Positions 29,198 to 30,063 of a DNA stretch of 30,063 nt are shown one piece after another. The number at the start of each line of letters is the position of its first letter. The first letter of the stretch is position 1. Origin of the DNA: Penium margaritaceum (Eukaryota > Streptophyta > Zygnematophyceae > Desmidiales > Peniaceae). The stretch lies in assembly GCA_023375785.1 (NCBI GenBank), contig SZWC01000512.1, positions 220,849 through 250,911 of the forward strand, in the 5' to 3' direction. The notes under the pieces are model-generated. The model did no database searches and was not told the DNA's origin. It worked only from the letters and a program-made list of their open reading frames with translations. The position numbers and the translations under genes are program-made.

Positions 29198-29331
29198 GTT
29201 GACACTTTGTACGTGTCCCTACCTAGACACTTGCAGTTTCGGGCATGAGTTGTGACTGTCATCACACAATGACTAAGTGCTGACGCTTATTTAAGTGGCA
29301 AGCGGTTAGGAAGGTTCGAGGAAGCTTCTTA
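29198..29331 (+). repeat. 3' LTR of pol-less element, piece 3
   Basis: Resumes the LTR after the hAT-like insertion: TTTGTACGTGTCCCTACCTAGAC matches CTGTACGTGTCCCTATCTAGAC near 7984, and the end CTTCTTA aligns with ATTCTCA at 8108. TTGTT follows, matching the TTGTC before the 5' LTR. Confidence 0.86.
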
Positions 29332-29676
29332 TTGTTAAGCCACTTTACCATAGTTTTTGCTTTGTCCGGAAAGCGTCTTGTCTTTGTTGCTGGGCTATGA
29401 ACCGACGTCACAATTTTTATTTTGATTGTATGTGTCGGGTGCGAGATGTGGCGAGATGAAGTCGTCTGTGAGAGCCCGTAACCGTTGCTGAATGCGCCAG
29501 AGGGAGTGGCGAGAAAAAACCAAGAATCAAATGACACGCACTGTGTAACGGGCCGTGTCTCCAACTCCTGCTCTGAAGTCGTCGTCGGAGTTCGCAGAAT
29601 GGCGTTCTCAGTCCGCGTCAGGGATTTACCCCCTTCGCAAGACTGAGGGGCAATCGTCATCAACGACCCAGAGCAG
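29332..29676. other. Flank to the right of the pol-less element, no gene seen
   Basis: No recognised coding sequence. Minus-strand open frames here run across the LTR boundary at 29331 and are therefore not credible as genes. It leads directly into the hairpin array. Confidence 0.5.
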
Positions 29677-30057
29677 GGAGACTCGAATATTTCGAGTCTC
29701 CGGAGGCCCATTTCTGTTTTTACCTAACCCCTGGTTTTGGGACCCAAACCGGGGGTTTTTACCTCGAACTCGTGTGTTTGCACGAGTTATTTCGTTCTTT
29801 TTATGTCGAAGTTTGTCGTAAACAAACTTCGATTCATGTTTTGTCGTTCTGGCGTGAAATCGTCGCATGCGAGGCACGCCGGCGATTTCGCGCCAGCTAT
29901 TTCGACCTCCCCATCGCTACCCCTATCCCTTCATCCTCTCTTGCTCGTTTGCAAGGAGGGCGAGGGGGGGCGAGGGCACGAGGCCACGAGGCCTCGCCCT
30001 CGAGGCCCTCGTGGCCTCCCAGCCGCCGATCCGGCTGAGGCCGCGATTGGCGGCTGG
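29677..30057. repeat. Array of about eight consecutive hairpins
   Basis: Stem pairs in order: 29677-29687/29691-29701 (11 bp perfect), 29726-29741/29743-29757 (one mismatch, one bulge), 29767-29774/29781-29788 (8 bp perfect), 29806-29816/29822-29832 (11 bp perfect), 29849-29862/29883-29896 (13 of 14; the loop holds the palindrome TCGCATGCGA), 29935-29944/29951-29959 (9 bp with one bulge), 29980-29996/30001-30018 (17 bp with one bulge, CCCT loop) and 30019-30027/30049-30057 (9 bp perfect). The stems differ in sequence, so this is not one repeat unit copied. It may continue past the window edge. Confidence 0.85.
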
Positions 30058-30063
30058 CGGCTG

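Larger units (their letters stand above)
7297..29331 (+). mobile_element. Pol-less (non-autonomous) LTR element, skeleton with nested insertions
   Basis: 5' LTR at 7297-8108, tRNA-iMet primer site at 8109, gag-like coding region about 8860-12034, purine tract at 12641-12647, and a 3' LTR in three pieces: 12648-13042, 18707-18998 and 29198-29331. The pieces join in order and match the 5' LTR along its length. Flanking 5-mers TTGTC (7292-7296) and TTGTT (29332-29336) are a probable target duplication with one change. Without the insertions the element is about 6.2 kb. No protease, RT, RNase H or integrase is visible between the LTRs, so it must have depended on enzymes supplied in trans. Confidence 0.82.

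Noticed and set aside
29262-29711. Minus-strand open frame of 149 codons
   Set aside because: It crosses the end of the LTR at 29331 and the first hairpin at 29677, so it is a chance frame over a transposon junction.

Overview
This window looks like a repeat-dense heterochromatic block from a streptophyte or green-lineage nuclear genome. The reasons are a chromodomain-bearing Ty3/gypsy element, Ty1/copia pol, several LTR elements primed from initiator-Met tRNA, and a hAT-like DNA transposon. I cannot name the species. No intact host gene is visible; almost all of the roughly 30 kb is transposable element in nested layers, and every element is broken by stops, frameshifts or insertions.

Layout: (1) 1-592 is non-coding. 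(2) 593-6608 is a decayed Ty3/gypsy chromovirus with two LTRs, gag, protease, RT, RNase H, integrase and a C-terminal chromodomain. (3) 6609-7296 is unassigned. (4) 7297-29331 is the skeleton of an LTR element that carries no pol. It has an 812-bp 5' LTR, a tRNA-iMet primer site, a GCA-rich leader, and a gag-like protein (basic/Ala-rich N-terminus, zinc-knuckle-like motif, helices, acidic coiled-coil tail). Its 3' LTR has been split twice. (5) The first split (13043-18701) is a second member of the same family in inverted orientation, flanked by a 5-bp AGGCC duplication. That copy contains its own 431-bp insertion flanked by a perfect 13-bp duplication. (6) The second split (18999-29197) is a hAT-like transposon with 23-bp terminal inverted repeats and TCTCG-rich ends. 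It holds the 3' tail of an old copia element and a much younger, near-complete copia element (19975-28365; two 529-bp LTRs with no indels, about 45 differences by hand count). (7) 29677-30057 is a run of about eight back-to-back hairpins.

The insertion order follows from the interruptions: the pol-less element first, then the inverted sibling and the hAT element into its 3' LTR (order between these two not resolved), and the young copia inside the hAT element last.

Most unusual points: the pol-less family with two divergent copies that still align as protein; its staggered LTR starts, where repeated purine-tract plus TGTTGG cassettes give long and short LTR versions; a roughly 50-bp module repeated four to five times near and inside its LTR; loss of the same Cys (to Tyr) in zinc motifs of both the pol-less family and the young copia; in-frame TAG/TAA at Gln positions, including one TAG shared by both pol-less copies; and the hairpin array at the right edge. 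All alignments were done by eye.
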